The position numbers and the translations under genes are program-made. Shown piece after piece: positions 62,274-64,000 of a stretch of DNA of 64,000 nucleotides. Location of the stretch: positions 2,666,001-2,730,000 of the forward strand of contig OZ244900.1 in NCBI GenBank assembly GCA_965221595.1, in the 5' to 3' direction. The first letter of the stretch is position 1, and every line of letters starts with the position of its first letter. Below the pieces are notes generated by a model. The model ran no database searches, was not told the DNA's origin, and was given only the letters and a program-made list of their open reading frames with translations. The DNA is from JAAXGX01 sp965221595 (GTDB taxonomy: Bacteria > Acidobacteriota > Vicinamibacteria > Vicinamibacterales > UBA8438).

Positions 62274-63572
62274 CTACGAGACCCGGGCGATGTCGTGGTT
62301 CTCGAGTTGGTGCGCAATCAACAAGGAGGAGACGCCGAACTTAGCAGCCAACTCGTCGACGTCTTCCCTGTCCAAGACCGGTCGCGGCACCCTGGCCTGC
62401 AGGGCCGCGGCCGGCGCCAGGAACTCGGCTGCGAAGGCCCGGTTCCACTGCTGGCGTTCCGACCGTGCCTGTGTGAGCAACGCCGGCGACCCCGGTGACG
62501 CCAGGATCTCGGCCAGACCTCGACAGAAGTGAAACCTCCGGTTGCTCTCGGGAGCGTCACGCAGAGCGAGCGTCGGGAGGCCGGCCTCGTCCGCGGCGAC
62601 TACGCCGTTCAGGAGCTTGACATTCCCGAGGTCCCGGGGTTGCATCGCGGCTGCCAGCGTGGCGGGGTTCTCGCGCAGGGCTTCCCCGAGACTGTCGATG
62701 GAGGGCAACGGCTCACGGTCGACGCCCAGGCGCTGCCGCAGGTGTCGCGCGAAGGCATAGCCAGCCTCGTGAGGACTGCCGCCGGTCCGTGGGGCGAGCG
62801 GGGCGCTTGGGGTCGGAACCTGCGCGAGGGGCAGGCTGGTCCCGTTGCCGGGCTCCAGTGCCGTCGCGATGGCCCCGGCATTCGCTTCCAGGTGCTCGAC
62901 GTCGAGGACCGCGATTGCTTCATCGAAGATCGCCGCGTCGAAGACACCGTCGAGCCGGAGCACCGCCGCCCGCTGCGCGTCGCTCAGCGCGTACGGATCC
63001 CAGCCGAGGCCCGCGGCGGTTCGGCAGAAGAACGCTTCGTCCTGGTCGGCGGCCTGAATCGCCGCCCATTCTGCCTGCAGGAGCGTTCCCTCGATGCCGC
63101 AGGACGCGAGCCTCCGGACGACGCGGTCGACCAGCTCGGCGCAGCAGTTTCGAAACTCGTCCCTCTCCACCCAGACCTTATCCCCGCCCAGGTAGTCGAG
63201 CCCGGCCCAGCGATGCTCCACGGGCTCCCAGGCCATGGATGTGCGGTCTCCCGACGAAGCTATCTGCAGGTTCGGAAATGCGTAGCCGTCCCTGGCGGAC
63301 ACCAGCGCATGCCGTCTCTCGAAGGCGGCATCGCGGTGCTTGTCGGGATTGTCCATCTCATGCAACAGGAACCACCAGTTGGTGGCGAGCGACTCGGCCA
63401 GCGGATACAGCGGTACGTACACGTGGTCGCGAACGGTCTGCGCCCGCCGATCCTCGACGCGCGTGACCACCGTGGCGTCGACCCGAATGAGCAAAGAGGC
63501 CCAGGTGGAGGCCAGTTCGGGCCCCCTGGTCCCCTCGGCTGGCACCCATTCAGTCTCGAACGTGATCGGCAT
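62274..63572 (-). CDS. ImmA/IrrE-like protein with degenerate zinc motif
   Basis: Encodes 432 aa from the ATG at 63572, inside the end of the upstream gene (23-nt overlap). The frame extends 22 codons further, but those are likely untranslated. The C-terminal 90 residues match the ImmA/IrrE (M78) fold: RFHFCRGLAEIL aligns without gaps to the family pattern RFTLAHELGHLL, then ERQQWNRAFAAEFLAPA and a helix with FGVSSLLIAHQLEN. The HExxH zinc motif is replaced by RGLAE (about residues 351-355), so proteolysis is doubtful. The N-terminal 300 residues are helical and unassigned. It could be a sensor or antitoxin-like partner of the small upstream protein. No phage genes are nearby. Confidence 0.65.
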   Translation of the reverse strand: MPITFETEWVPAEGTRGPELASTWASLLIRVDATVVTRVEDRRAQTVRDHVYVPLYPLAESLATNWWFLLHEMDNPDKHRDAAFERRHALVSARDGYAFPNLQIASSGDRTSMAWEPVEHRWAGLDYLGGDKVWVERDEFRNCCAELVDRVVRRLASCGIEGTLLQAEWAAIQAADQDEAFFCRTAAGLGWDPYALSDAQRAAVLRLDGVFDAAIFDEAIAVLDVEHLEANAGAIATALEPGNGTSLPLAQVPTPSAPLAPRTGGSPHEAGYAFARHLRQRLGVDREPLPSIDSLGEALRENPATLAAAMQPRDLGNVKLLNGVVAADEAGLPTLALRDAPESNRRFHFCRGLAEILASPGSPALLTQARSERQQWNRAFAAEFLAPAAALQARVPRPVLDREDVDELAAKFGVSSLLIAHQLENHDIARVS

Positions 63573-63966
63573 ACAGCGCCTCGATGCCGGCGGGCCAATC
63601 ATTCTCGCCGAGCGGGTACCCCTTGTACTCCCCTGCACCCTGGTTCACCAGCCGGCCCTCGAATACCGTTGCGCCATGCTTGTACCACACGTAGCGAGGA
63701 AAGTTGCCTTCCCAGGGCGTTCCGACGGCGCCGCGGCGAATCGCCATGCGGAGCCAACCGTTGATCTTCGCCTGATCTTCCGCCAGCTCGCGCGGACAGC
63801 AGGAGGCGTCTGCGCGCAGCCGGGGCAGGCCCGCAAAGCTGCGCGTATCCTTGTGCTCAGGGCTTCCGATGTAGCGAGCGCGGTCCGCCAGCTCTCCGAG
63901 ATCCGTCTGCGCGGGCGGTGGGGCAATCTCTCGGACCCGAGGCCGCCGGCGTTGGGTAGCACGCAT
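63550..63966 (-). CDS. Small unknown protein paired with the ImmA-like gene (start uncertain)
   Basis: Encodes 138 aa from the ATG at 63966. The frame stays open to the window edge and no ribosome site is visible, so the true start may lie outside. After a basic N-terminus, the conserved-looking part has IGSPEHKDTRSFAGLPRLRA, DQAKINGWLRMAIRRG, NFPRYVWYKHGATVFEGRLV and AGEYKGYPL. I do not recognise a named domain. Its last codons overlap the ImmA-like start by 23 nt, so translation of the two is coupled. That layout is common in two-gene toxin-antitoxin-like modules. Function not assigned. Confidence 0.55.
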   Translation of the reverse strand: MRATQRRRPRVREIAPPPAQTDLGELADRARYIGSPEHKDTRSFAGLPRLRADASCCPRELAEDQAKINGWLRMAIRRGAVGTPWEGNFPRYVWYKHGATVFEGRLVNQGAGEYKGYPLGENDWPAGIEALYADHVRD

Positions 63967-64000
63967 GTCGCTCGTCGACGCCGCGGCGCTACCTGCGATC

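Noticed and set aside
21151..64000. Mobile genomic island
   Set aside because: Despite the accessory look, there are no integrase, transposase, tRNA-attached repeats or clear composition break. Codon bias and GC content look the same as in the housekeeping part.

Overview
The window is a 64 kb, GC-rich bacterial chromosome segment with dense, mostly operonic genes. I infer an Acidobacteriota lineage, probably Vicinamibacteria-like. The grounds are the GC content and a set of secreted families common there: a roughly 900-aa M14 peptidase, a PQQ-type quinoprotein, a secreted TPDGxPDLxGxW protein, and YVTN and NIPSNAP proteins. No marker gene in the window proves this. The core cell-shape operon and a tRNA-Leu show it is chromosomal. 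I see no transposase, integrase, reverse transcriptase or CRISPR array.

Positions 1-21 kb are ordinary housekeeping. They hold a truncated CNT nucleoside transporter (minus), a secreted M14 carboxypeptidase, a DinB-like protein, an MGMT-type alkyltransferase and a small secreted protein. The elongasome operon follows, transcribed leftward as mreB-mreC-mreD-mrdA-rodA-rng. A PpiD-like periplasmic folding factor diverges from mreB and converges on sppA. Next come tRNA-Leu(CAG), a cytochrome / YVTN propeller / cytochrome trio, a NIPSNAP protein and a secreted PHP-domain protein. Several start codons sit 7-9 nt behind a good -10 box and have no Shine-Dalgarno sequence, which suggests leaderless mRNAs.

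Positions 21-54 kb are the outstanding part: two tandem, same-strand paralogous genes for giant secreted repeat proteins of 2,843 aa and 7,775 aa. Each has a signal peptide, an FN3-like and an Ig-like N-terminal domain, and an array of 93-aa (279-bp) He_PIG/cadherin-like repeats with a DxDGDT motif. After a Gly-rich linker come four further Ig/cadherin-type domains and a C-terminal region resembling an autotransporter beta-barrel. The arrays hold 18 and 71 repeats with no net length change: 71 x 279 = 19,809 bp exactly. The large array has higher-order repeats of 8 and 11 units. The 3' ends of the two genes, and the roughly 450-bp sequences upstream of each, are also duplicated.

Positions 54-59 kb hold two tandem RTX calcium-binding proteins with shared N- and C-termini and no signal peptide, probably type I secretion substrates. 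Positions 59-64 kb hold a PQQ-dependent dehydrogenase-like quinoprotein, divergent from a secreted protein of unknown function, and a leftward overlapping pair at the right edge. That pair is a small unknown protein plus an ImmA/IrrE-like protein whose HExxH motif is lost. Together the 21-59 kb block looks like a cell-surface adhesion or matrix locus next to conserved housekeeping genes.
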